DNA of 38,677 nucleotides from DASQPR01 sp035713725 (GCA_035713725.1 DASTMZ010000194.1:1-38677); one strand, 5' to 3'; numbered from the stretch's first letter, positions 8,248 to 17,435 are shown. Translations and numbers: made by a program. The notes: generated by a model from the sequence alone, not told the origin.

Positions 8248-11200
8248 TCCGCGCCGACGAGCGGGCTGTGCTGACCACTCTCCGGTTCAATCCCGCACCG
8301 ACGCCGGACGACGTCTGGCGACCGTCGCCCTACGACGTGCCGGAGCTGCACACGGATGTGGTGCGCGAGATCGTCGGCGGGATCAACAAGGCGCGCCACG
8401 ACGACGCCGAGACACCCTACGGCGTCGCGATGCAGGGCCGTGCCGGCGCGGGCAAGACGCATCTCCTCGGTGCCGTACGGGACAAGATCCAGCACCAGAG
8501 CGGCTACTTCTTCCTCGTCAACCTCATCAACGGCAAGACGTTCTGGGAGAGCACGGCGCTGTCGATGGTGGAGGGTCTCGGCAAGGAGGCGGTCGGCTGG
8601 GGTACGCAGCTCAAGACGTACCTGCGCCGGCTCTCGTCGTTGCTCAACATGCCGGCCGCACTACGCGACGCGATCTGCGGTGATGCCCCGCTGTCCCGCC
8701 AGCACGTGGCGATGTTCGTCTCCGCGTTGCGTACGCTTGACCGCGAGGTCGGCCGCGCGTGCCAGGACACGGCTCGTGCCCTGGTGCTGCACGGCTCGCA
8801 GGACTTCCAGGCGCAGGACGTGGCGTACGCACACCTGATGTCGGAGCCCGCCGATCCGACCGAGCGCGCGGACTGGGGCTTCACGCCCGCGATCCGTACG
8901 CCGCAGCAGATCGTACGGGACATCTCCCGGCTGATGGCCCTCACGCTCGATCCGACCGTGATCGCGATCGACCAGCTCGACACGTTGTTCGCACAGACGT
9001 CGACAGCGTTCTTCAGCCGGCGCGAGGGTGTCGAGGAGTCGCACGCGCGGCAGGTGGCGCCGATCGCGGACGGTCTGTTGATGCTGCGCGACATCACGCA
9101 GCGCACGCTCGTCGTGGTGTCTTGCCTGCCAGACACGTGGGAACTGATGAAGCGCGTCGCGCCCACGCCGGTAACCGAGCGATTCCGGGACGCTCACTTG
9201 CCCGATCGGATCTCCAGTCCGGCCATCGGTGCGGCGATCGTCGCGAAACGCTTCGCGCTCAAGTTCGCGGCGCAGCGGTTCGTACCCCCCTATGCGACCT
9301 GGCCCATCGCACCCGCAGCGTTCGCGGACGCGCCGACCATGAGCCCGCGCGGCCTGTTGCGCCGGGTCGACCGCCACGTGACCTGGTGCCTCGACCACGA
9401 CGAGGTGGTCGAGCTCGACCGCCTGGTCGACGACGGCGCGGTCCGGCCGCAGCTGTTCGGATCGGTGGATGCGTTCAGCGAGGCGACGGTGCTGTTGCCC
9501 ACGCTGCAGGTGACGGCGACTGAGCCGACCGAGGTCGACCTGCGGCCACTCGACGTGCGGTTCGCGGAACTGGTCGCCGCGGCGGATGTCGATGCGGCAC
9601 TCGATCCGAACACCGAAGATCTGCACATGCCCGCGCTCCTCGCGGCCGGGCTGGCCACCTGGATCGACGAGCAAGCGCCGGCCGGATCGGTGTACAAACA
9701 CGATCCGCCGCCGGGCAAGAAACCGGCGCTGCACGGCCGCCTCATCGAGGTCCTCGACGAGTCGACCGAGAACGAGGCGCACTGGGGCTTCCGGGCGATC
9801 GCGAGCACCAGCGCGGTCGCGGTGATCAGCCGCGTGAAGGCGGCTTGTACGTTGGCCGGGCTCGACCGGGAGATTCCCCAGCGCCGTCTTACGCTGCTGC
9901 GCAACGCGCCCTGGCCCAGCGGGCCACGCAGTGCCGAGGTGCGCGAGGCGTTCATCGCGGCCGGCGGCACGATCCGTCCGATCGCCGAGCGGGACCTTCG
10001 GATCTTCGCCGCGCTTCGGGACATGCGCGAATACCCGGATGCCCGGTTCCACGAGTGGTTGCGCGCGCGCCGGCCGGCGAGCAGCACCGAGTTGTTGAGC
10101 GAGTTTCTGAGCGATGACCTGGCCGACTCCGGTGATTCGCTCGCCGGCGGACGCGGCGACCTGACGGTCGATGGCGCCGACTCGGGCGCGCTCGGATCCG
10201 ACGCGGCGAGATTGGGCGGGGCGAGATTGGGAGCGGCGGGACTGGGCGGCCCGTCCACGAACACCGCGTCCAGTCGGACAGCACAACGTGCCGCGGGCTC
10301 GACCGAAGCGGTACCCGGCGAGGTCGCCGCGATCCTGCGGGAGTCCACGTCGGCCAGTGCGGTCATGACCGCGACCATGTTGGCCCGCCTGGCTGCGCGC
10401 GGCCGGCCGGCAGACCGCGCCGGCTCGGCCGGCGGATCCGGCGTACCAGGTGATCTGGACGCCGGCTTCGGTGCGGGACGATTCGACTATCCGGACTGGG
10501 CAGACGGCGCGTCCGACGACGACATGGATATCGAGTCGGTCAAGCCGGACGGCGTGTCGATCCCGCTGGGCACCGCGGAGGCCACCGGTGCGCCGTTCGC
10601 GCTCAAGCTGGAGTCACTGCGACGGCACACAGTCATCTTCGCCGGTTCCGGATCCGGTAAGACCGTGCTGATCCGGCGGCTGGTGGAGGACTGCGCGCGG
10701 CAGGGCGTGTCCTCGATCGTGCTCGACCCGAACAACGACCTCGCGCGACTCGGCGAGCCGTGGCCGACCGTACCGCGTGGTTGGGGACGGGGCGACGCGG
10801 CGCGGGCGATGGACTTCCTCGACAACACCGACGTGGTGGTCTGGACGCCGCGGGTCAGCGCCGGCCGGCCGCTCGCGTTCCAACCGCTGCCGGACTTCAG
10901 CGTGGTGCGCGACTCGCCGGACGAGTTCGACCAGGCCACCCGGTCCGCGGTGGAAGCGCTGGCGCCACGCGCCGGCGTCACCGGGACGACCAAGGTCGCG
11001 CGCCGCGGCAAGGCAGTGTTGACCGAGGCACTGCAGGCGTACGCCCGAACCGGTCGGACCGGGCTGCGCGGCTTCACCGAGTTCCTTGCCGACCTGCCCG
11101 TCGGCGTGAGCCGGATGACCAGCGCGGCAAAGCTCGCTCACGAGGCCGCCGAGACGCTCAAGGCCGCGATGGTGACCGATCCGCTGTTCGGCGGCTCCGG

Positions 11201-11774
11201 CACGCTGGCCGACCCGGACGTGCTCTTCACTCCCACGGTCGGGCGACGTGCGCGGGTGTCGGTGATCAGCTTCGTTGGGCTGACGTCCGACGAACAACGA
11301 CAGGGCTTCGTCCACCAGCTGCAGATGGCGCTGTTCAACTGGATCAAACGGCACCCGGCCGGCGACCGTCCGCTGAGCGGGCTATTCGTGATGGACGAAG
11401 CGCAGACACTCGCCCCGTCCGGCGGCACGACACCGTGCACGGCGAGCACTGTTGCGCTTGCGTCGCAGGCCCGCAAATACGGGCTCGGCCTGGTCTTCGC
11501 GACGCAGGCCCCGAAGAGCTTGCACAACCAGATCTCCGGCAACGCCACGACGCAGTTCTTCGGGCTGCTCAACGCGCCGGTGCAGATCGACACCGCCCGC
11601 GACCTGGCTCGTGCGAAGGGCGGCGCGCTGCCGGATATCGGGCTGCTCGAAAGCGGGCAGTTCTACGCCGCGGGCGAAGGCTTCTCGTTCGTCAAGGTAC
11701 GTACGCCGATGTGCCTGACCTACCACCCGAACGCCCCGCTGTCGCCGGAAGAGGTCATCGACCGGGCCGAGTAA
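8244..11774 (+). CDS. Dual P-loop protein: N-terminal AAA/STAND-like domain fused to HerA-like ATPase
   Basis: This 1176-residue protein carries two complete NTPase modules. The first has Walker A GRAGAGKT (65-72) and Walker B TVIAIDQLD (about 238-246), like AAA or KAP/STAND-type ATPases. A long middle region ends in a Gly/Ser/Ala-rich linker (about 625-780) with 15-bp DNA repeats. The second has Walker A AGSGSGKT (800-807), LDPNNDL, Walker B GLFVMDEAQTLAP (about 1046-1057) and QARKYGLGLVFATQAP, the pattern of HerA/VirB4-type DUF87 motors. HerA motors translocate or remodel DNA as hexamers and serve several defence systems. The start ATG 8244 overlaps the previous stop; the open frame upstream of it is noise. 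The fusion of the two ATPase types is unusual. Confidence 0.85.
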   Translation: MIRADERAVLTTLRFNPAPTPDDVWRPSPYDVPELHTDVVREIVGGINKARHDDAETPYGVAMQGRAGAGKTHLLGAVRDKIQHQSGYFFLVNLINGKTFWESTALSMVEGLGKEAVGWGTQLKTYLRRLSSLLNMPAALRDAICGDAPLSRQHVAMFVSALRTLDREVGRACQDTARALVLHGSQDFQAQDVAYAHLMSEPADPTERADWGFTPAIRTPQQIVRDISRLMALTLDPTVIAIDQLDTLFAQTSTAFFSRREGVEESHARQVAPIADGLLMLRDITQRTLVVVSCLPDTWELMKRVAPTPVTERFRDAHLPDRISSPAIGAAIVAKRFALKFAAQRFVPPYATWPIAPAAFADAPTMSPRGLLRRVDRHVTWCLDHDEVVELDRLVDDGAVRPQLFGSVDAFSEATVLLPTLQVTATEPTEVDLRPLDVRFAELVAAADVDAALDPNTEDLHMPALLAAGLATWIDEQAPAGSVYKHDPPPGKKPALHGRLIEVLDESTENEAHWGFRAIASTSAVAVISRVKAACTLAGLDREIPQRRLTLLRNAPWPSGPRSAEVREAFIAAGGTIRPIAERDLRIFAALRDMREYPDARFHEWLRARRPASSTELLSEFLSDDLADSGDSLAGGRGDLTVDGADSGALGSDAARLGGARLGAAGLGGPSTNTASSRTAQRAAGSTEAVPGEVAAILRESTSASAVMTATMLARLAARGRPADRAGSAGGSGVPGDLDAGFGAGRFDYPDWADGASDDDMDIESVKPDGVSIPLGTAEATGAPFALKLESLRRHTVIFAGSGSGKTVLIRRLVEDCARQGVSSIVLDPNNDLARLGEPWPTVPRGWGRGDAARAMDFLDNTDVVVWTPRVSAGRPLAFQPLPDFSVVRDSPDEFDQATRSAVEALAPRAGVTGTTKVARRGKAVLTEALQAYARTGRTGLRGFTEFLADLPVGVSRMTSAAKLAHEAAETLKAAMVTDPLFGGSGTLADPDVLFTPTVGRRARVSVISFVGLTSDEQRQGFVHQLQMALFNWIKRHPAGDRPLSGLFVMDEAQTLAPSGGTTPCTASTVALASQARKYGLGLVFATQAPKSLHNQISGNATTQFFGLLNAPVQIDTARDLARAKGGALPDIGLLESGQFYAAGEGFSFVKVRTPMCLTYHPNAPLSPEEVIDRAE

Positions 11775-11788
11775 AGCGGTCGGCGCGC

Positions 11789-11802
11789 TCAGCCAGGGCT
11801 GA
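11789..11802. terminator. Small hairpin between convergent genes
   Basis: TCAGCC and GGCTGA form a 6-bp stem around AG, just after the dual ATPase stop. A second weak hairpin (ACACG/CGTGT) follows. No T-tract is present. It sits between convergent genes, so a termination role is plausible but weakly supported. Confidence 0.3.
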
Positions 11803-11846
11803 CCGTGTCACACGTACGGCGTGTAGCACTTTCGGGGGTGGCAGCG

Positions 11847-12311
11847 TCAAATGTCCGGCGTGGCGATGGCGCGGCGGATCGCATTCGCGGCCGCGACGTG
11901 CGTTCGCACCGGAAGCGCGATGGTGACCGACGGTTCGCCGAAAATCGTCAGCAATTGCGTGCCGAGCGTGGCAATCGACGTGCCGGATTCGGAGCGTACG
12001 CCGGTAATCGACGAAATCGGGATGACCACCGTCTCGGACGTCTTGCGGAACATCCCGCGCCGGAACGCGATCAGAATGCGATCCTGCAGAACGATGACAA
12101 AACATCCGACGCGTACGTCCGGAGTGACGATAGTGGACGACAATGCGAGCCGGCATGTGTCGCCCGGCCGCATCACTTGCCGGATTTCGCGGGCCAGCAA
12201 TCGGTACGCCAGAACGCCGCCTTCGGCCACCGATTGGTCGTTGATCGCGGCGGCGTACGCGGTAATCCCGTCGACGATCGTGTGGACGGGGTCGTAGCCG
12301 GTCGAGTTCAC
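11847..12311 (-). CDS. Small bacterial PH-like domain protein
   Basis: This 154-residue protein has an N-terminal helical segment, then an alternating beta pattern: GDTCRLALSSTIVTPD, VGCFVIVLQDRILIAFRRG, TVVIPISSITGVR and a final helix THVAAANAIRRAI. This resembles the bacterial PH (bPH/YokE-like) fold, in which the phrase 'D-R-hydrophobic ... FRRG ... I-P-hydrophobic-S-S-I' is typical. Such domains are usually binding modules without catalysis. The start is GTG 12311 with AGAGGAA nine bases upstream; the frame stays open further but that sequence is low-complexity and unconvincing. It converges on the dual ATPase gene, so it may not belong to the same system. Function unknown. Confidence 0.6.
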   Translation of the reverse strand: MNSTGYDPVHTIVDGITAYAAAINDQSVAEGGVLAYRLLAREIRQVMRPGDTCRLALSSTIVTPDVRVGCFVIVLQDRILIAFRRGMFRKTSETVVIPISSITGVRSESGTSIATLGTQLLTIFGEPSVTIALPVRTHVAAANAIRRAIATPDI

Positions 12312-12460
12312 GTCGACGTGTTCCTCTCGATCGCTTTTCTCGGTGTGGCGCTTCTTCTTGGCGCTGCGGTTGTTGCCAGCGTTATCCCTGAGCTCTCGAC
12401 CCGGGGTTTCGCGAACCGTACAGTCCCGCGGCCCGGCCGCGGGTGGTTGGCGGTCAACCT

Positions 12461-12542
12461 CGGACAACCTCGGACGCCGGCCACCTGGCCGCGCCTTCGT
12501 TCGAGTGCCGGCGTCTCCGGCGGCCCTGTACGAGGTTGTCCG
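12461..12542. repeat. Nested inverted repeat
   Basis: CGGACAACCTCG (12461-12472) is a perfect inverted match to CGAGGTTGTCCG (12531-12542). Inside it GACGCCGG (12473-12480) pairs with CCGGCGTC (12508-12515). A partial direct copy of the left arm precedes it (CGGTCAACCTCGG from 12451). The structure could form a long branched hairpin; function unknown. Confidence 0.7.
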
Positions 12543-12744
12543 GGAACAGCGTCCGCGGTAGGAGCGGGCCGCCACCGGTAGCTACTGTGCGCATCACCGC
12601 GGTGAGTCCGCGGCTTGCCCCGGGGGCCAACCGGAACTCGTTCCCAGAATCCACCGAAAGAACTCAGCCGGAATCCGGCGACGACAGCGCATCGCGATGG
12701 CGATCTTGTCGACGCACACGAACGTGGCGACAGGGGGTTCGCGA

Positions 12745-12780
12745 CATCGTGACAGGCATCGTGACAGGCATTGTGATAAA
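12745..12780 (+). repeat. 12-bp tandem repeat
   Basis: CATCGTGACAGG occurs at 12745-12756 and 12757-12768, followed by a diverged third copy CATTGTGATAAA. It lies in noncoding sequence. Confidence 0.8.
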
Positions 12781-13033
12781 TGCCGCGGGCGTCCATAAGG
12801 GTGGTCCACACCGTGTGCGCTAGGCGCCGGATTGGTGAAGCCAACCGGATCCGTCGCATGATCTTCGGAGCATTGTGGATGTTCGCGCGCGGGGACGACC
12901 CTCGACACTTTGCGTGGAGTCCGAATTGGTGCGTCACGCCGTCGGCAGTCCCGACGAAAGCGTCGCGCGGCCGGCTCCGGCGATTAGTTGATCCTTATCG
13001 CTGCCAAGCCCACATCATCAGCCGGGAGGGCGA

Positions 13034-13062
13034 TTCTCCAATCATCCACATCGCCCTACGAT
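13034..13062 (+). promoter_or_regulatory. Candidate promoter for the STAND-WD40 gene
   Basis: TTCTCC and TACGAT are separated by 17 bp, with TACGAT fitting the TAnnnT -10 consensus and a weak -35. A start near 13069 would leave about 20 bases before the proposed initiation codon, enough to include GGGAGGG at 13077-13083. Confidence 0.4.
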
Positions 13063-13090
13063 CCTGGGACCTGAATGGGAGGGCAGAGCG

Positions 13091-16000
13091 ATTTCCGAGC
13101 CGACGCTCGACACCGAACCGGAATCGATCGACAGCCGCGAGGAGCTCGGTGCCGCGCTGACCGCGCTGCGGTTGCGCGCCGGTCTGACCATCAGGGATCT
13201 CGCCGTGCGTGCCGGCCTGCCGAGCGCCACCGTCGGCGGATACGTCACCGCCAAACACCTCCCCGGCCCGGGACAGCTCGATCAATTTCGCGCGGTGTTG
13301 CGCGCGTGTGGTGTGACCGACAACGAACGGCTCGATCAGTGGAACGAGGCGCTGCTGCGGGTCCGAGCGTCGTCCGACGGCCGCGCCGGCCGCCGGTCGG
13401 TTGATATCGCGGCGCCATATCGCGGTCTTGAGCCGTTCCAGCCGGACAACGCCGACCTGTTCTTCGGGCGGGAGCAGTTCGTCGGGCTGGTGTTGGCCCG
13501 CTTAGCCGAACTGTGGCACGCGCCGGCCGCGGGTGACCATGGTCGACCGCGTCTCCTGCTGGTGATCGGTGCATCTGGCTCGGGCAAGTCGTCGTTGCTG
13601 CGCGCCGGCGTTTATCCGGCGGTTGTCGACGCCGGGCGCGGCTGGTTAGGCACGATCGATGATCGGAAGCACCGGACGACGTCGCCGTGGCACGCCGCGG
13701 TGATGGTCCCGGGCAAGGAGCCGCGGCGTGCGCTCGTGCGCGCGCTGGACGGCGTGGCAACACCGCGCCTGCTGATCATCGATCAATTCGAAGAGATCTA
13801 CACGCTGACGGCGGACGAGGCGCAGCGCGCGGCGTTCCTTGCCGACCTTGCCGCGCTCGATTCCGACACATTGATCGTGGCCGGCATGCGCGCCGACTTC
13901 TTCCACGCCGCGGCCCGCGATCGCATCCTGGTCACGGCGTTGCAGGACTGGCAGATGGTCGTGCCGCCGATGTCCGAAGAGGAGCTGCGATCGGCGATTG
14001 TCCGTCCGGCGGCGGTACGTGGCGTCACGGTCGACGACGATCTTGTCACGGCCGTGCTCGCCGAGGTGTTCCCGCACGCTGGCCCGGTGTCGATGACGCG
14101 GCAAAACGCGCTCCCGCTCATGTCTCACGCACTGCTGTCGGCGTGGCAACACCGGCGCCGTGGCCGCCTGACCCTCACCGACTACCGCGGCGCAGGTGGC
14201 CTAGCCGGCGCAGTGCAGCAGAGCGCCGAGGAAGCGTTCACCGAGCTGACACCGAACGAACAGGAGCTGGCTCGGCGGCTGTTCCTGCGGATGGTCACGG
14301 TCGACGAGGACCGCGTGATCGCCCGTCGTCGCATCGACCGCGAGGAGTTCGACCAACTCGACGAGGCCACAAGTGCCGACGCCGGAATCGCAGATGTTGA
14401 CAGCGTGATTGCCGACGCGGTGATTCCCAACGCGACGGTTGGCCGCGACGCGGACGCCCGTGGCAACGGCACCCGCGCGTTGGGGGTACAGCGTGCGCCG
14501 GCCGCCGTGGAACGCGAAACGCCCGACCACAGCACGAACAACGCCAGCTTCCTCAACGGCAACACGGGCAACGGCAACGCCATCGTGTTCAACGAGACCG
14601 GGCTCAAGGACAGCGGGCTCAAGGACAGCGGGCTCAAGGACAGCGAGCTCAACGGCATCACATTGGACGCCATCCACGTGGGAATCACCGCCCGGCACGG
14701 CGCTGCAGACGCCGGCCGTGACGGACCGATCCGCCGGGTGATCGAGCGCTTCGTCAGTCGTCGCCTTGTCACCGTGGATGCCGGCAGCGTCGAGGTGAGC
14801 CACGATGCATTGCTCTCGGCTTGGCCGCGGCTCGCCGAATGGATCGCTGCCGACCACGCCGGGCTGCGCGTGCATCGCCGGCTCACTAGTGCGGCGAACA
14901 CGTGGTCGACCGCCGAGTTCGACGATCAGCTGCTGCTGCGCGGCACTCAGCTCGCCGGCGTCGAGGAGTGGGCGCGCGACCCGGACCACTTGGCGGGTAC
15001 GAACCGCTTGGAACGCGACTACCTCATCGCAAGCGTCAACGTACGCGATCGCGAGGAGCGCGCCGCACGGCGGCGGACCAGTGTGCTGCGTACCGCTGTG
15101 GCCGCGCTCGCCGCACTTGCGCTCCTCGCGGTCGTGTCCACCGGATACGCGCTGCACGCCAGCGGTGTCGCGGACGCGCAGCGCCGGGCCGCGAACATCG
15201 CACGGGACAACGCGCTGTCCCGCGAGGTCGCGATCGAATCGGCGCGTGCCGCCGCCAGCGACCCGGCACTCGCCGAGCAACTCGCATTGGCCGCCTACCG
15301 CATCGCGCCGACGGTCGACGCCCGATCGGCGCTCGTCGACACGACAGCGCATGGCGTCGTCAACCGTATTGTCGGTGCGTCCGGACCGACCACGCTTCAA
15401 CTCAACCCGGCGGGTACGGTCCTCGCGGTCAGCAACGCCGGCAACGGGACCGTGACGCTTTACGGATACCGCGCGGACCAGGCGATGCGCCGTCTCGGCG
15501 TAGTGCCGACGAACGATCCCGCCGACCAGGTGTTCGCGGTCGCGTTCAGTCCGGACGGCCGTACCCTCGCGGTCGGCGGGCTGCACGGCCACGTCCGGCT
15601 GTTCGACGTGAGCGACCCGCAGCGACCCGCGCCCGAAGCGAACCCGTCCGAGTCGTTCGCGGGCGCGGTGGAGTCGCTCGCGTTCAGCCCGACCGGCGAC
15701 GAGCTCGTCGCGGGCGGCGCGAAGCCACCGCTGCGCCAGTGGGCTACCACGGATCCACATCATCCGACGGCACTGCCGACGCCAGGCGGTGTCGCATCGG
15801 ACGGGATCGTACAGGGTGTGGCGTTCAGTCCGGACGGTGCGACGCTCGCGGCCGCCGGCGTGACCGGCACCACGACGCTGACCGGCATGTTGTGGATGTG
15901 GCGTGCAACGGACGTCGGCGCGCCGCCCACCGCGATGTCGTTCGGTAGCTCGGCCGTGAACTTCGTGGTGTACGCCGCCGATGGACACTCCGTCGCGGTC

Positions 16001-17359
16001 GGTACGAAGGACAGCCACACGCTGATCATCGATGTCTCGAATCCGGCCTCGCCAACGGTCGTCCAGCACCTCAACACCGGGTTCACATCGTGGGCGAATG
16101 CGGCGTCGTTCTCGCCCAACGGCCGGCTGCTCGCGATCGGCGGTTCGGACGGCACGCTCGACGTGTTTGACACGTCGACGTGGTCCCGACTCGAGGTCAG
16201 CCCGACTTCGTCGCAGGTGACCGCGGTTCGGTACGCGCCGGACAGTCGGATGCTCCTGACCGCCTCGGCCGACGGTACGGTGCGAAGCTGGCCGGCCCGG
16301 GACGGGAGCATCGCCATGGGGGCACCCGTGTTTGCCGTTGCCTATGACCGCAGCGGCACGCGGTTCGCCGTGGCATCCAGCCACGAATTCGGTCACGTGT
16401 CGATCTGGTCGACCCGACCGAGCGAGGACAGCGGGCCGACCCTTTCGGCCACGCTCATGAACCCGGCGACATTTGGACCCTCCGACGGCACCGTCGCGAT
16501 CTCGGCCGACGGGAAGCTCGTCGTCACCGGCAACGGCTCTGGACAAGTGCTCGTCGCGACCATCGCGCCGGGCGGCATCGACCCCGCGTCGCTGCGCGAG
16601 TTGACCGGGCCGACGGACGTCATCGAGTCGGTTGCGATCAGTTCGGACGGGCGTACCGTTGTCGCCGGCTCCGACGATGGGTTCGTCCATCTGTGGAACG
16701 TCGCTGACCCGGCCGCACCAGTGGTGCTGCCGTCGCTCGACGCCGGTGGCGAGGTCGCGTCGGTCGCGGTCAGCCCCAACGGCCGGCTGCTCGCGGCGGC
16801 GAGCGTCGACCACAAGGTCCACGTGTGGGACATCAGCGATCCGTCCCAGGCGCGTGCCCTACCGTCCTTGTCCGGCTTCTCGAACTACGCGTGGTCGGTC
16901 GCGTTCAGCCCGGATTCGAAGCTGCTCGCCGCCGGCGGCGCGGACGACACGGTACGGATCTGGAACGTCGCCGACCCTCGCCACGCCCGGCTCGTCGCCG
17001 GTCCGCTCAACGGGCCCCAGCATTACGTGTTTGCGCTGGCGTTCAACCCGAGCGGCACGCGACTGGCGGCGGCCGGCGGCGACGGCTCGATCTGGATCTG
17101 GGGACTGGATCGCGCGGGCGTGCCGCAGCTACGAACGATGCTGCATGGTGCCAATCCGGGCGGCGGGACGTACGCGGTCGCGTTCAGCCCGGACGGCAGC
17201 ACGCTGGCGGCGGCGGGCAGCGCAGGTGACGTGACGTTCTTCGGCGCCAACGGAGATGTGGCGGCCGCCGCGGTTTGCACATCCGGTGGCGATCAGCTCA
17301 CGAGGGCGGAGTGGACGCAGTACGTGCCCGGTTCGCCGTACCGGGATCTGTGTCCATAA
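13091..17359 (+). CDS. HTH-STAND NTPase-WD40 repeat protein (AUU start proposed)
   Basis: This about 1422-residue protein starts with an Xre-like HTH (about 20-60), then APYRGLEPFQPDNADLFFGRE, the entry of the nSTAND1 domain, Walker A GASGSGKSS (160-168) and Walker B LLIIDQFEEI (about 227-236). The winged-helix part of the STAND module is interrupted by a low-complexity insert (about 435-540) with GLKDS repeats. One membrane helix lies at about 668-690, and about a dozen WD40 blades fill the last 620 residues (repeated VAFSPDGRTLA-like and VRIWNV-like strands), ending in the typical LTRAEWTQYVPG tail. Family members are signalling or sensing NTPases. The first ordinary start in frame, TTG 13172, would cut the HTH; ATT 13091 has GGGAGGG seven bases upstream and gives a natural N-terminus (SEPTLDTEPES). 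A frameshift or sequence error is the alternative. Confidence 0.85.
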   Translation: MSEPTLDTEPESIDSREELGAALTALRLRAGLTIRDLAVRAGLPSATVGGYVTAKHLPGPGQLDQFRAVLRACGVTDNERLDQWNEALLRVRASSDGRAGRRSVDIAAPYRGLEPFQPDNADLFFGREQFVGLVLARLAELWHAPAAGDHGRPRLLLVIGASGSGKSSLLRAGVYPAVVDAGRGWLGTIDDRKHRTTSPWHAAVMVPGKEPRRALVRALDGVATPRLLIIDQFEEIYTLTADEAQRAAFLADLAALDSDTLIVAGMRADFFHAAARDRILVTALQDWQMVVPPMSEEELRSAIVRPAAVRGVTVDDDLVTAVLAEVFPHAGPVSMTRQNALPLMSHALLSAWQHRRRGRLTLTDYRGAGGLAGAVQQSAEEAFTELTPNEQELARRLFLRMVTVDEDRVIARRRIDREEFDQLDEATSADAGIADVDSVIADAVIPNATVGRDADARGNGTRALGVQRAPAAVERETPDHSTNNASFLNGNTGNGNAIVFNETGLKDSGLKDSGLKDSELNGITLDAIHVGITARHGAADAGRDGPIRRVIERFVSRRLVTVDAGSVEVSHDALLSAWPRLAEWIAADHAGLRVHRRLTSAANTWSTAEFDDQLLLRGTQLAGVEEWARDPDHLAGTNRLERDYLIASVNVRDREERAARRRTSVLRTAVAALAALALLAVVSTGYALHASGVADAQRRAANIARDNALSREVAIESARAAASDPALAEQLALAAYRIAPTVDARSALVDTTAHGVVNRIVGASGPTTLQLNPAGTVLAVSNAGNGTVTLYGYRADQAMRRLGVVPTNDPADQVFAVAFSPDGRTLAVGGLHGHVRLFDVSDPQRPAPEANPSESFAGAVESLAFSPTGDELVAGGAKPPLRQWATTDPHHPTALPTPGGVASDGIVQGVAFSPDGATLAAAGVTGTTTLTGMLWMWRATDVGAPPTAMSFGSSAVNFVVYAADGHSVAVGTKDSHTLIIDVSNPASPTVVQHLNTGFTSWANAASFSPNGRLLAIGGSDGTLDVFDTSTWSRLEVSPTSSQVTAVRYAPDSRMLLTASADGTVRSWPARDGSIAMGAPVFAVAYDRSGTRFAVASSHEFGHVSIWSTRPSEDSGPTLSATLMNPATFGPSDGTVAISADGKLVVTGNGSGQVLVATIAPGGIDPASLRELTGPTDVIESVAISSDGRTVVAGSDDGFVHLWNVADPAAPVVLPSLDAGGEVASVAVSPNGRLLAAASVDHKVHVWDISDPSQARALPSLSGFSNYAWSVAFSPDSKLLAAGGADDTVRIWNVADPRHARLVAGPLNGPQHYVFALAFNPSGTRLAAAGGDGSIWIWGLDRAGVPQLRTMLHGANPGGGTYAVAFSPDGSTLAAAGSAGDVTFFGANGDVAAAAVCTSGGDQLTRAEWTQYVPGSPYRDLCP
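14600..14659 (+). repeat. 15-bp tandem repeat in the STAND insert
   Basis: GGGCTCAAGGACAGC occurs three times exactly (14600, 14615, 14630) and once diverged (14645). It encodes GLKDS pentapeptides within a low-complexity insertion of the NTPase domain. Confidence 0.9.
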
Positions 17360-17378
17360 AGCGCACGCTGCGCGGACC

Positions 17379-17409
17379 CGCACCGACGCGCCTATGCCGC
17401 GTCGGTGCG
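17379..17409. terminator. Bidirectional terminator-like hairpin
   Basis: CGCACCGACGCG (17379-17390) and CGCGTCGGTGCG (17398-17409) form a perfect 12-bp stem around a 7-base loop. It lies between the convergent STAND-WD40 and DUF899 genes. There is no T-tract, as is common in high-GC actinobacteria. Confidence 0.7.
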
Positions 17410-17435
17410 ACGCCGTCGAACGCGGAACCCGACGC

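Larger units (their letters stand above)
12312..13090. other. Gene-poor 0.8-kb region
   Basis: Open frames here are arginine- and proline-rich and lack ribosome-binding sites, so I annotate no gene. Contents are a nested inverted repeat (12461-12542), a 12-bp tandem repeat (12745-12780), and a candidate promoter TTCTCC (13034-13039), 17 bp, TACGAT (13057-13062) for the downstream STAND gene. Confidence 0.5.

Noticed and set aside
651..11774. Assignment of the cluster to BREX type 2 (Pgl)
   Set aside because: No PglZ-type phosphatase is present, and the ATPases are Rad50-like and HerA-like rather than clearly PglY-like.
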